NCBI RefSeq assembly: GCF_963676935.1
Contig: NZ_OY781470.1
Span: 1,274,680-1,338,679 of the forward strand
Reading direction: 5' to 3'
Length of the DNA stretch: 64,000 nucleotides
DNA from: Halarcobacter sp.
GTDB taxonomy: Bacteria; Campylobacterota; Campylobacteria; Campylobacterales; Arcobacteraceae
This document shows positions 38,035-47,411 of this stretch, piece after piece. The notes beneath the pieces were generated by a model, which made no database searches, was not told the origin of the DNA, and saw only the letters and a program-made list of their open reading frames with translations. The first letter of the stretch is position 1; each line of letters starts with the position of its first letter. A program made the position numbers and the translations under genes.

Positions 38035-40554
38035 TTATTTACCAAATAGGTTTTGACCTAAAGCTTTATATGTTTCATAAAGTGTAATCATCTTTTTAGC
38101 CCATTTGATTTTACATTTATCAACAAGCTTATCTTTAAAAAGAATTACCTCTTTACCATCTTTCTCAGCCTCTTCATATTTTGCAATCATCTCTTCATAC
38201 TCTTGAACCTCTTTTTGTTTAGGAGTAAAGATATCATTGATATATTCAACTTGAACAGGATGAATCAATGCCTTACCATCAAATCCAAGATTAAAGGCAT
38301 CTTTTGTTGAGTCTTCGCAAGCAAACTCATCGTGTACATCATAGTGTGGTCCATCAATAACTGTTTTACCATAAGCTTTTGCAGATAATGCAATTCTTGC
38401 AAGGTAATTAAACATCGCTTTTGAACCTCTTTTTATATCAATTTGAAGTCTATTTGAAAGCTTATTTGAACCAACTACTACAACTTCAAGTTTAGAACTA
38501 ACTCTACAAATCTCTGGAGAGTTTAAAATAGCAAGTGGAGTCTCTATCATAACCATCATAGTTAAATTAGGATTTACTTCCATTAAAGCTTTTTCAGCTT
38601 CTAAAACTTGTTCCGGAGTTTCTATTAGTGCAAATAGTATGGCATCAACATCTAACTCACGAGCAAGTTCCATATCCTTTTTGAAGTCCTCAGTACCAAT
38701 AGTATTTACTCTTAATACTCTTTCAGATTCACCAAATTTAGAACCCTCTTCTTTGTAAACTTCTCTTATTACTTCCCTTGCAATCTCTTTTTGTTCTTGT
38801 AAAATAGCTTCTAAATCAAATACAACACAATCAGCTAGAATTGATTTTGATTTTTGTACATACTTTTTATTGTATGCTGGTACAAATAGCATTGATCTTC
38901 TTGCTTTATATTCAATGATCTCTTCACCAGTTTCTTTTGCATGATATTGTTCATGTAATTGTTTAACTAGTTGTTTTCTTAATACTTTTCCATTTTTTGT
39001 TCTTGGATAATCTTTTAATCCAAAAATCATTTTAGGAGCTTTATATTTTGCTAAATTGTTTTGAGAATAAGCTAAAACTTCTTCCTCTTGTTCTTTTGTT
39101 AATTCTTGGTGACCAATAACTGCAATAGCAACTAATGTTTTATCTTTACCAATTTCAAGTCCAAAAGCAACACAATCCGCAACTAAATCGTGAGTTTTAA
39201 CAACTCTTTCTATTTCATGTGGTGATACTCTAAATCCAAAAGTATTGATAATATCATCTTTTCTACCTATAAACCAGATATATCCATCTTTATCTCTTTT
39301 TGCATAATCACCAGTAAAGAAATAACCATCATGTTTAGCTTTTGCTGTTTCCTCTTCTAATTGCCAATATTCTAAGAATAATCCTGGGTCATCCATACCT
39401 ATACAAATCATCCCTTCCTCTTCAACATCAACTTCTTCTAAAGTTTCTGGGTTAAGAAGTTTAACAATATGTCCAGGTTGTACAAATCCAGCACTTCCAG
39501 GTCTAATTGGATTATTTATTGAGTGTGAGATGTAATAAGAACATTCACTCATACCAATAGCTTCAAAGATATCTTGCTTAAATCTATCTCTCCATAAACC
39601 AATCATTTCATCTGATAAATGCTCTCCAGCACTCATACAATATCTTAAGCTTGGACAATCATCAATTGTAAAATCTGTTTTTTGGATAATCTGTCTATAG
39701 ATTGTTGGAACTCCAATAAAGATAGTACATTTGTGTTTTTTAATTAAATCAATCCAAGTTGAAGCATCATTTGCACCTTCATATGCAATAACAGTGTGAC
39801 CGTTATATAATGGATCCATTAAAGCTGAACCTAATACATAAGTCCAGTTAAATTTACCAGAGTGCATAATTCTGTCATTTTCTTTAAAGTTAAACCAATA
39901 TTCAGTTGCTGGAGTTCTTCCAACTAATGATCTATGTGAATGTAAAACCCCTTTTGGATAACCAGTTGTTCCTGACGTATAAACTAAATATGCAGGCTCA
40001 CCAGCTTTCGAGTTATAATGGTTTGGTGTTTTATCTGTATCTTTTAAAATCTGATTTAAAGAATATACATTTATACCTTTTGGCTTTTTTAAATCCTCTA
40101 CTGAATCTGTTGCTGCAACTATAATTGTTTTTAGGTTATCAACATTTTCTAAATATGGAACTAAGTTTTCATACATAGAAGCTGATAATACAATAGCACT
40201 TGCTTGAGAATCTTCTGCTAAATACTTAACTTCTGAACCACTTAATAGTGTTGAAGTTGGAACTGCAATAATCCCTGCTTTTATAGCTCCAAAAAACGAA
40301 ATAGGGTAAGCAAGCGAGTTTTTAAGACAAACTAATACTCTATCCCTTGGAGCAATTCCAATTGATGTTAGGAAGTTACATACTTGGTCAGATTTTTCAG
40401 CTAAATCTTTATAAGTAATTTCATCTGTACCTAATTTATCATCTTCAATAATCATTGCTGTATTATTCTCTTTAGGTGTACCTACATGAGAAGATGTACA
40501 AGCAACACCAATATTTAAAAATTCAGGTACTTCTATAGTTAGATTTGTAGTCAT
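38035..40554 (-). CDS. Fusion: acyl-CoA ligase (AMP-forming) plus degenerate CitE/HpcH aldolase domain
   Basis: An 839-residue two-domain protein. Residues 1-540 are an AMP-forming acyl-CoA synthetase with YTSGTTGYPKGVLHSH (about 186), EAIGMSECSYY, TGDYAKRDKDGYIWFIGRKDD, FGFRVSPHEIE and the C-terminal catalytic Lys region TKNGKVLRKQL. It resembles benzoate/medium-chain acyl-CoA ligases. Residues 550-780 are CitE-like: RRSMLFVPAYNKKYV, CVVFDLEAILQEQ, RVNTIG, MMVMIETPLAI and VVGSNKLSNRLQ. The usual DLEDA is DLEAI and the usual metal-binding Asp (GSNDL-type) is Lys, so this lyase domain may be inactive or altered. A polar helical tail follows. The ATG at 40554 has GGGAG 6 nt upstream. The ligase presumably activates a carboxylate for the operon's hydratase and lyases. 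Confidence 0.88.
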   Translation of the reverse strand: MTTNLTIEVPEFLNIGVACTSSHVGTPKENNTAMIIEDDKLGTDEITYKDLAEKSDQVCNFLTSIGIAPRDRVLVCLKNSLAYPISFFGAIKAGIIAVPTSTLLSGSEVKYLAEDSQASAIVLSASMYENLVPYLENVDNLKTIIVAATDSVEDLKKPKGINVYSLNQILKDTDKTPNHYNSKAGEPAYLVYTSGTTGYPKGVLHSHRSLVGRTPATEYWFNFKENDRIMHSGKFNWTYVLGSALMDPLYNGHTVIAYEGANDASTWIDLIKKHKCTIFIGVPTIYRQIIQKTDFTIDDCPSLRYCMSAGEHLSDEMIGLWRDRFKQDIFEAIGMSECSYYISHSINNPIRPGSAGFVQPGHIVKLLNPETLEEVDVEEEGMICIGMDDPGLFLEYWQLEEETAKAKHDGYFFTGDYAKRDKDGYIWFIGRKDDIINTFGFRVSPHEIERVVKTHDLVADCVAFGLEIGKDKTLVAIAVIGHQELTKEQEEEVLAYSQNNLAKYKAPKMIFGLKDYPRTKNGKVLRKQLVKQLHEQYHAKETGEEIIEYKARRSMLFVPAYNKKYVQKSKSILADCVVFDLEAILQEQKEIAREVIREVYKEEGSKFGESERVLRVNTIGTEDFKKDMELARELDVDAILFALIETPEQVLEAEKALMEVNPNLTMMVMIETPLAILNSPEICRVSSKLEVVVVGSNKLSNRLQIDIKRGSKAMFNYLARIALSAKAYGKTVIDGPHYDVHDEFACEDSTKDAFNLGFDGKALIHPVQVEYINDIFTPKQKEVQEYEEMIAKYEEAEKDGKEVILFKDKLVDKCKIKWAKKMITLYETYKALGQNLFGK

Positions 40555-40569
40555 TTTTAACTCCCTCAA

Positions 40570-41703
40570 TTATATTTGACCATAAGGCCAGTTTTCTTTA
40601 AATGTATGAAGTGGCATTCTATTTAACACTTTAAGTGCAAATATTTTGTCCTCTTCTTTTAAACTATTTAAGGCATATGCTCTTAAGATATTTTGTAAAG
40701 ATTTACCAAACATTGGTGGATCTAACATCTCTCCTTCATATCTAATTGCACCAGATAATAAGGCATCAGTTTTAATCGCTTCATTTAATATATCAACATC
40801 TTTTGCAATCTCTTTTGGACTTGGAGTAAAAGCAACTTTACAAATATTAATATGATTTGGAGTAATTACTTGTTTTCCTGTAAGACCCATAGCTGTTTCT
40901 CTTTGTGCATGAGAATATACATGTCTAGATGCATCATCACCATGCAAATCTAGCCATCTTCTAATATCTTTTTTCTCAACACATGAATCTGGTAATGAGT
41001 TTGGTGTTAAAAGTACTTCAACTCCTCCAATAACTCCTTTACCTTTAACTCTTGCTTCCATTGTAAGCATATTGAAAAAAGTTTTTAACTCTTCAATCCA
41101 ACCCTCAGGTGTGATTTTATACGCCATAGCTTTTGAAAAGTCATGGATACCAAATACTACATGTTGTACAGTTGAGTGATTCATAAGTTTATCTGCAATT
41201 TGTAAAGATTTTGGATGTTCAATAATTGGTTGAATTTGTAAATTACTTCCGATCGATACTAGCCAAGAAGATAAATCTCTAATCTCTGCATCCCCATAAA
41301 CTTCACCAGCTTTTGCCAAAACAATTGCATCAATATGTTTATGGATTTTTTTAATCATTTTTAAATCTTCTTCATACTCTGCTGTTCTGAATGGATTTAT
41401 TCTAACTGCAATTTGAAAATCTCTTTCGGGAAATTTAGGTAACTCTTCAACTAAAAGTTTTCTCGACATCTCCTTCATTCTACAACCATCTTCTAAGTCA
41501 AATAAAACTGTATGTGCTTTTGTTTTATAAGCATGCTTCTGTAATCTATACTTAGCTTGTTCCATAGTTTCATATGTCCCATCAAGTGGATTAAACTTAA
41601 TTGGTGGATAATAAATCTGAATACCTGGCCATTTTCCTCCAAGTACTGGTTTTAAGTCATCATTAGCGGTTAATTTTGATAAATCTATGAAAGATGAACT
41701 CAT
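40570..41703 (-). CDS. CitE/HpcH-family CoA-ester lyase paralogue
   Basis: A 377-residue lyase, longer than the 327-residue relative at the operon end. Active-site marks are intact: HTVLFDLEDGCRMKE, RINPFRTAEYEEDL, IIEHPKSLQ and HVVFGIHDFSKAM. The N-terminal 60 residues (KWPGIQIYYPPIKFNPLDGT) and a long C-terminal part (TGKQVITPNHINICKVAFTP) are typical of a CitE-like subgroup of unknown substrate. It is the first gene of the operon, with an AGAGGAAATAATT leader, 15 nt before the fusion gene. Confidence 0.85.
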   Translation of the reverse strand: MSSSFIDLSKLTANDDLKPVLGGKWPGIQIYYPPIKFNPLDGTYETMEQAKYRLQKHAYKTKAHTVLFDLEDGCRMKEMSRKLLVEELPKFPERDFQIAVRINPFRTAEYEEDLKMIKKIHKHIDAIVLAKAGEVYGDAEIRDLSSWLVSIGSNLQIQPIIEHPKSLQIADKLMNHSTVQHVVFGIHDFSKAMAYKITPEGWIEELKTFFNMLTMEARVKGKGVIGGVEVLLTPNSLPDSCVEKKDIRRWLDLHGDDASRHVYSHAQRETAMGLTGKQVITPNHINICKVAFTPSPKEIAKDVDILNEAIKTDALLSGAIRYEGEMLDPPMFGKSLQNILRAYALNSLKEEDKIFALKVLNRMPLHTFKENWPYGQI

Positions 41704-42073
41704 AATTATTTCCTCTTTTTCTTTTTATTTTTTATTAATTTTTACAGATTAATGATTCTGATAGGGGAATTAATCCATAGAAAAAATAAGTTGAAATAGA
41801 AATTTATTTATTAATTTTATAATTAAGTTTTATTTTATAAAGCCTTATAGATACGATAAAATCGAGCTTTTTTAAAGTGAGAATATGATAGTTTCACATT
41901 GTGAGAAAAATTAGTAAAATTATCTTAGAATATAAAAAAAAATCTTTTAAATTTGTGGTTACTTTTTACACATTTTGCAGATTTTGTAACAATGTAGTAT
42001 AGATTTAGTACAAATTTATTTATATAAAAGATGTTAATATATAAAAAATCTAATAACGAAAGAATAATAAAAA
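41704..42073. promoter_or_regulatory. Divergent control region, iclR-type regulator and CoA-ester operon
   Basis: A 370-nt AT-rich gap between the divergent citE-like gene and the IclR gene. It contains GTGAGAA twice (41877-41883 and 41901-41907), the second inside an imperfect dyad with TTTCACA at 41892-41898, and an inverted CGAT/ATCG pair with a TACGATAAAAT -10-like element near 41852-41863. These are candidate IclR operator and promoter sites. No gene is seen in it. Confidence 0.45.
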
Positions 42074-42811
42074 GTGCAACCAAGTAAAAATAAATCGTTT
42101 ACTAAAGGGCTTCAAGTATTAAAAGAGATTATGAGTTGTAATAAACCTATTACAGCAAATGTTTTATGCCAAAAATTAAATATTGATAAAAGTACAATGT
42201 CAAGACTTATAACAACACTTATGAATGAAGACTTTATAGAGTATAAAGGGGATTCAAAAGAGATAATTTTAAGTGATATTCTTAGAAAAATTGTAAATAA
42301 AGATGATAGAGAAAAAATTGTTGAAAGAACAGTTTCTTTACTTGATGAAATCTTTTACTTAACAGATGAGGCTTCATACTTAGGAATACTAGATAATAAT
42401 TCAACCCTATATTTAAATCAAATTGATAAATCAAATAGGGTAATAAAAACTAGAGATTCAATTGGTTTACATGCACCTTTACATTCAAATGCCTTTGGGA
42501 AAGTGATTATGGCTTTTTCAAATGAAGTAGATATCACTTCACTTACTTTGACAAAATTTACTTCAAATACTATTACAACTGTTTCAAAACTTGAAAAAGA
42601 GTTAGAAGATGTAAAAGAAAATGGTTATGCTATAGGAGATGAAGAACATGAATTTGGTTTAAAATCTGTTGCCGTACCATATTTTAATAAACAAAATAAA
42701 TTTATTGGTGCTGTAGGTATTTCTGGCTTGTCTGTTAGATTAGATGAAGAAAAACTTCATAAATATGGAAATGAAATGCTTAAAATATCAAAAGGGTATC
42801 ATAATCTATAA
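42074..42811 (+). CDS. IclR-family transcriptional regulator
   Basis: A 245-residue regulator. The N-terminal winged helix (TKGLQVLKEIMSCNKPITAN, LNIDKSTMSRLITTLM) is followed by an effector domain with SIGLHAPLHSNAFGKVIMAF, VKENGYAIGDEEHEFGLKSVAVPYF and AVGISGL, the IclR pattern. The start codon is GTG at 42074; only a weak AACGAAAG precedes it. IclR regulators often repress or activate adjacent catabolic genes, and this one faces the CoA-ester operon across a 370-nt gap, so it is the likely local regulator. It converges on lipA. Confidence 0.9.
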   Translation: MQPSKNKSFTKGLQVLKEIMSCNKPITANVLCQKLNIDKSTMSRLITTLMNEDFIEYKGDSKEIILSDILRKIVNKDDREKIVERTVSLLDEIFYLTDEASYLGILDNNSTLYLNQIDKSNRVIKTRDSIGLHAPLHSNAFGKVIMAFSNEVDITSLTLTKFTSNTITTVSKLEKELEDVKENGYAIGDEEHEFGLKSVAVPYFNKQNKFIGAVGISGLSVRLDEEKLHKYGNEMLKISKGYHNL

Positions 42812-42812
42812 A

Positions 42813-42836
42813 GAAAGTCTTAAAGACTTCCTTTTT
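42813..42836. terminator. Bidirectional terminator between iclR-type gene and lipA
   Basis: AAGTCTT-A-AAGACTT perfect stem spanning the lipA stop, followed by CCTTTTTG on the plus strand. Confidence 0.7.
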
Positions 42837-43716
42837 GATTAGCTAAATATTCATGGGCCATATAAGAACTTCTTGCATATGGAGTAGAGTGAACAAAATC
42901 AAATCCCATATCTAAAGCTATTTTTTTGTATCTCTCAAATTGTTCAGGTTTTACAAACTCTTTTACTTTTTCATAATCTCCTGAAGGTGCTAGGTATTGC
43001 CCAATACTTAAAAATTTACATCCAACTTCAAGTAAGTCTTTAAAAACTTGAATCATCTCTTCTTCTGTTTCACCAAGTCCAACCATAAGTGCTGATTTTG
43101 TTTTAACTTTTTCTCCACCTAATTCTTTTAGTTTTCTAAGAACTTCTAGACTTCTTTTGTATGTAGAGTTTCTTCTAATATGATATAAAGATGGAACTGT
43201 CTCTACGTTATGCCCAATAATAACTGCGCCGCTATCTACAACTCTTTGTAGAGATTCAACTTTACCTTTAAAATCAGGAATTAAAATCTCAACTTGTGTT
43301 CCAGGAGACTTTTCTAAAATATTTTGTGTAACTCTATAAAATTGTTCTGCGCCACCATCTTCTAAATCGTCTCTTGCTGGACTTGTAATAACTACAAATT
43401 TTAATCCTAATTTTAATACAGAAGTTGTAACCCCATCAATCTCAGCTAAATCAACTTCTGTTGGTTTTCCTGTATGAACATTACAATAAGTACATCTTCT
43501 TGTACAGATATTTCCTAAGATTAAAAATGTTGCATTTCTTTTTGAGTAACACTCACTAATATTTGGACATTTTGCTTCTTGACAAATAGTATGTAATCCA
43601 TGTTCACCTAATAAGTTTTCCATCTCTTTTTGTGCAGTTGGAACAAGTTTTTTTCTTAGCCATTCTGGTTTTTTGAAATTAACTGTTTTTTTTGTTTCAT
43701 TTACTGCCATTGTCAT
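42820..43716 (-). CDS. lipA: Lipoyl synthase
   Basis: A 298-residue radical-SAM enzyme that inserts two sulphurs into octanoyl groups on E2 and related proteins. The radical SAM cluster motif is CTRRCTYCNVHTG; the auxiliary cluster Cys are in CQEAKCPNISEC near the N-terminus; the C-terminal RSSY motif is present as ARSSYMAHE. ATG at 43716 follows AAAGGAAAAAT. It overlaps the lipM-like gene by 20 nt and lies beside the PDH genes whose lipoyl domains need modification. Confidence 0.96.
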   Translation of the reverse strand: MTMAVNETKKTVNFKKPEWLRKKLVPTAQKEMENLLGEHGLHTICQEAKCPNISECYSKRNATFLILGNICTRRCTYCNVHTGKPTEVDLAEIDGVTTSVLKLGLKFVVITSPARDDLEDGGAEQFYRVTQNILEKSPGTQVEILIPDFKGKVESLQRVVDSGAVIIGHNVETVPSLYHIRRNSTYKRSLEVLRKLKELGGEKVKTKSALMVGLGETEEEMIQVFKDLLEVGCKFLSIGQYLAPSGDYEKVKEFVKPEQFERYKKIALDMGFDFVHSTPYARSSYMAHEYLANQKGSL

Positions 43717-44431
43717 ATTTTTCCTTTAATAAATTATTTTTTAAATTCTCTTCCTCTTTTGTTAATTGTGTAAATTCTAATTCTACATTAAATGTATCTT
43801 CAAAAGATTGAGTTAATTTGTTTTGTACTGTTTCAAAATCAATATTTTTTCCAATATCTTCAAGTGATATTCCAATCTTATTGTCAATTGTGTTACCTTT
43901 TTTCACACTAGTAACTGGAATTGAACCATGTTGAAATATAGCTTTTTTTGTTCTTCTTTGTGCATTTCCACCAATTTTTTGTCCATTTACTAATATATCA
44001 TATGCTTCAAACCCAACTTGACAGTACTCACTTTTAGATAGTTGTATATTCAAGTTATCCTTTGCATAACACACTTCTAAACCTAGTTTTTTATAAAAAT
44101 CAAGTATAAAAAGACATATCTTTTCATAAGATTCTTTTATATTAAAACCCTTTAAAAGGTTTACTGGAAGTATTAAAGAATAAGATACATCATGTCCATG
44201 AAACAGTACACCACCACCAGTTATTCTTTTTGCAATATTATTAAAATCATAGTTTTCAACTTTTTGTGAAATACCAATAGTTACGCTATTTTCATCCCAT
44301 GTGTAAAGTCTTAATATTGGTAAATCATTATCTTTTAATGATAATAACAATGCTTCATCTGTAGCCATGTTAACTTTTGATGAATTTTTTTCTGATATAA
44401 TTACTCTAAATTTAGTGTGTTCATTAATCAA
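43697..44431 (-). CDS. LipM/LplA-type octanoyl- or lipoyl-protein ligase
   Basis: A 244-residue biotin/lipoate protein-ligase fold. KRITGGGVLFHGHDVSYS and NGQKIGGNAQRRTKKAIFQHG match the family. A Cys in SEYCQVGFEAYDI sits where LipM octanoyltransferases have their catalytic Cys. With lipA immediately downstream and no LipB seen in the window, octanoyl transfer from ACP is likely, with lipoate ligase an alternative. The start codon appears to be TTG at 44431 with AAAGG 9 nt upstream; no ATG lies nearby. Confidence 0.85.
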   Translation of the reverse strand: MINEHTKFRVIISEKNSSKVNMATDEALLLSLKDNDLPILRLYTWDENSVTIGISQKVENYDFNNIAKRITGGGVLFHGHDVSYSLILPVNLLKGFNIKESYEKICLFILDFYKKLGLEVCYAKDNLNIQLSKSEYCQVGFEAYDILVNGQKIGGNAQRRTKKAIFQHGSIPVTSVKKGNTIDNKIGISLEDIGKNIDFETVQNKLTQSFEDTFNVELEFTQLTKEEENLKNNLLKEKYDNGSK

Positions 44432-44602
44432 TGCTTTATACCTTTTTATTATAAAAAAATCTTATTTTTATAAAGTGTGTCATATAAATAAAATAACTGA
44501 AATTTGTCACTATTTTTTCATTATAATTTCATTTTTATAGAATAAAACTTATAAAATAGACATAATTTTAAAAATAAAAAAAAATTAAGTTAAACAAAGT
44601 AT

Positions 44603-44670
44603 CATATGTTCATAATTCGATAAATTGGTATCTAATGATACATAATTTTTACATAATGAACATATGTTCA
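44603..44670 (+). promoter_or_regulatory. Palindrome cluster upstream of aceE
   Basis: The 297-nt gap between lipM-like and aceE holds TGAACATATGTTCA, a perfect 14-nt palindrome (44657-44670). The 10-mer CATATGTTCA is repeated directly at 44603-44612. A second dyad GTATC-TAAT-GATAC lies at 44628-44641. These look like operator sites for a regulator of the PDH operon. No TPP or other known riboswitch was recognised. Confidence 0.55.
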
Positions 44671-44728
44671 CTCATTATTGTAAGAATAAGATGCGAATTT
44701 TATTAAAATCTTTTATAAGGAATTGTGA

Positions 44729-47401
44729 ATGTCAGAATTAAACTTAAACGACATCGACCCTCAGGAAACGCAAGAGTGGCTTGATGCTTTAGAGGCAGTT
44801 ATTAAAGAGGAAGGGAGCCAAAGAGCTCATTTCTTATTAGACCAACTAATTGATAATGCTAGAAGAAATGGAGCAGATATACCACATAGTGCTAACACTT
44901 CATATCTTAATACTATCCCTGTTGACCAAGAACCTAAAATGCCAGGTGACAGAGATCTTGAGCGAAAAATTAGATCTATTATTAGATGGAATGCGCAAGC
45001 AATGGTTTTAAGAGCTTCTAAAAAGAATCTTGAACTTGGAGGACATATTGCATCTTTCCAATCTTCTGCTACTTTATATGATGTTGCATTTAACCACTTT
45101 TTTAAAGCACCAAATGAAAAAGATGGTGGGGATTTAGTGTTTTATCAAGGACATATATCTCCAGGTATATATGCAAGATCTTTTGTTGAAGGAAGATTTA
45201 CTGAAGAACAAATGGATAATTTTAGACAAGAAGCATTCGCTGATGGTTTATCTTCATATCCACACCCAAAATTGATGCCTAATTATTGGCAATTCCCAAC
45301 TGTATCTATGGGGCTTGGACCAATACAAGCTATTTATCAAGCTAGATTTTTAAAATACTTAACAGATAGAGGTATTAAAGATTGTTCTGAACAAAAAGTA
45401 TATTGTTATATGGGAGATGGTGAGTGTGACGAACCAGAATCTTTAGGGGCAATTGGATTAGCTGGTAGAGAAGGTTTAGATAACTTAGTATTTGTTATTA
45501 ACTGTAACTTACAAAGACTTGATGGTCCAGTAAGAGGAAATGGTAAAATCATCCAAGAACTTGAAGGACAATTTAGAGGTGCTGGATGGGAAGTTATCAA
45601 AGTTATCTGGGGTAGACACTGGGATGCTCTATTAGATAAAGATAAATCTGGTAAGTTAAAACAACTTATGGATGAAACTGTTGATGGTGAGTACCAAAAC
45701 TTCAAACAAAAAGGTGGAGCTTATACAAGAGAACACTTCTTTAATAAACATCCAGAAACTGCAAAACTTGTAGAGAATATGAGTGATGATGAAATTTGGA
45801 GATTAAATAGAGGTGGACATGATCCAGTTAAAGTTTATGCTGCATACAAAAAAGCAAATGAAACTAAAGGTAAACCATCTGTAATCCTTGCTAAAACTGT
45901 AAAAGGTTATGGTATGGGTGAAGCAGCTGAAGGTAAAAATATTGCACATGGTGTTAAAAAAGTAGATACATCTGTATTAAGACAATTTAGAGATAGATTT
46001 GACATTCCTATTTCTGATGAAGATGTAGAAAACTTAAAATACTATAGACCAGCAGAAGATTCTACTGAAATGAAATATATGAAAGAAAGAAGAGCAGAAC
46101 TTGGTGGTGTAGTACCACAAAGAAGAGAAAAATTTTCAACTGCTTTAGAGATTCCTTCAATAGATAAATTTGATGCTGTATTACAAGGAAGTGGTGAGAG
46201 AGAAATCTCTACTACTATGGCATTTGTAAGAGTATTAAATATCTTAGTAAAAGATAAAAAAATTGGAAAACAAATTGTTCCTATTGTTCCGGATGAAGCT
46301 AGAACATTTGGTATGGAAGGTATGTTTAGACAACTTGGTATCTATTCATCAGAAGGGCAAAAATATATTCCTCAAGATAAAGATCAAGTTGCATACTATA
46401 AAGAGGATAAGAAAGGACAAGTACTTCAAGAAGGTATTAATGAGTTAGGTGCAATGGGTTCTTGGGTTGCAGCAGCAACATCTTACTCAATCAATGATTG
46501 TCCTATGATTCCATTCTATATTTTCTATTCTATGTTTGGATTCCAAAGAACTGGAGATATTTGTTGGGCAGCAGGTGACCAAATGGCAAGAGGTTTCTTA
46601 GTTGGTGGTACTTCAGGTAGAACTACACTTAATGGTGAAGGTTTACAACACGAAGATGGACATTCACATGTTATTGCAAATACAATTCCAAATTGTGTTA
46701 CTTATGACCCTACTTATGGATATGAAGTTGCAGTTATCGTTCAAAATGGTATTGAAAGAATGTATGGAGAGAAACAAGAAAATGTATTCTTCTATCTTAC
46801 AACATTAAATGAAAACTATAAACAACCAGCTATGCCAGAAGGTGCACAAGAAGGTATCTTAAAAGGTATTTATAAACTTAAAGATGTAGAAGCTAAAAAC
46901 AGCTATAAAGTTAAATTACTTGGTTCTGGTTCTATTTTAGAGCAAGTTAGAGTGGCATCTGAAGTTTTAGCTAGTGAATATGGAATTGCTTCTGAGCTTT
47001 ACTCTGTAACTTCATACAATGAGTTAGCAAGAGAAGCACAAGAGACAGAAAGATACAACTTATTACATATTGATGAAGAGGATAAAGTACCATATATCCA
47101 AACTGCACTTGATAGTGATGAAGACACAATTATTATCTCTGCAACTGATTATATTAAAGCATACTCTGAGCAATTAGCTCCATTTGTAAAAGGTGACTTT
47201 AAAGCACTTGGTACTGATGGTTTTGGAAGATCTGATTCTAGAGCAAACTTAAGATCGTTCTTTGAAGTTGATACTGACTTTATTGTATTTACTACTTTAG
47301 CTCAATTAGCTAAAAAAGGTAAGATTGAAAAATCTGTATTAGTTGATGCAATGAAAAAATATAATATTGATCCAGAAAAAATCAATCCATTAAAAGCGTA
47401 A
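44729..47401 (+). CDS. aceE: Pyruvate dehydrogenase E1 component (homodimeric)
   Basis: An 890-residue thiamine-diphosphate enzyme that decarboxylates pyruvate and transfers the acetyl group to lipoyl-E2. HIASFQSSATLYDVAFNHFF and YQGHISPGIYARSF mark the E1 N-terminal domain. The ThDP/Mg motif is GDGECDEPESLGAI … NLVFVINCNLQRLDGPV from about residue 229. Later blocks VPIVPDEARTFGMEG and NEGLQHEDGHSH-like (NGEGLQHEDGHSHV) are typical of AceE. The length matches the homodimeric type. AAGGAATTGTGA precedes the ATG. Operon with aceF and lpd. Confidence 0.97.
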   Translation: MSELNLNDIDPQETQEWLDALEAVIKEEGSQRAHFLLDQLIDNARRNGADIPHSANTSYLNTIPVDQEPKMPGDRDLERKIRSIIRWNAQAMVLRASKKNLELGGHIASFQSSATLYDVAFNHFFKAPNEKDGGDLVFYQGHISPGIYARSFVEGRFTEEQMDNFRQEAFADGLSSYPHPKLMPNYWQFPTVSMGLGPIQAIYQARFLKYLTDRGIKDCSEQKVYCYMGDGECDEPESLGAIGLAGREGLDNLVFVINCNLQRLDGPVRGNGKIIQELEGQFRGAGWEVIKVIWGRHWDALLDKDKSGKLKQLMDETVDGEYQNFKQKGGAYTREHFFNKHPETAKLVENMSDDEIWRLNRGGHDPVKVYAAYKKANETKGKPSVILAKTVKGYGMGEAAEGKNIAHGVKKVDTSVLRQFRDRFDIPISDEDVENLKYYRPAEDSTEMKYMKERRAELGGVVPQRREKFSTALEIPSIDKFDAVLQGSGEREISTTMAFVRVLNILVKDKKIGKQIVPIVPDEARTFGMEGMFRQLGIYSSEGQKYIPQDKDQVAYYKEDKKGQVLQEGINELGAMGSWVAAATSYSINDCPMIPFYIFYSMFGFQRTGDICWAAGDQMARGFLVGGTSGRTTLNGEGLQHEDGHSHVIANTIPNCVTYDPTYGYEVAVIVQNGIERMYGEKQENVFFYLTTLNENYKQPAMPEGAQEGILKGIYKLKDVEAKNSYKVKLLGSGSILEQVRVASEVLASEYGIASELYSVTSYNELAREAQETERYNLLHIDEEDKVPYIQTALDSDEDTIIISATDYIKAYSEQLAPFVKGDFKALGTDGFGRSDSRANLRSFFEVDTDFIVFTTLAQLAKKGKIEKSVLVDAMKKYNIDPEKINPLKA

Positions 47402-47411
47402 GGGGTAAAAG

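Noticed and set aside
45406-45705. Minus-strand frame inside aceE
   Set aside because: Antisense to the ThDP-binding region of AceE; a chance open frame.
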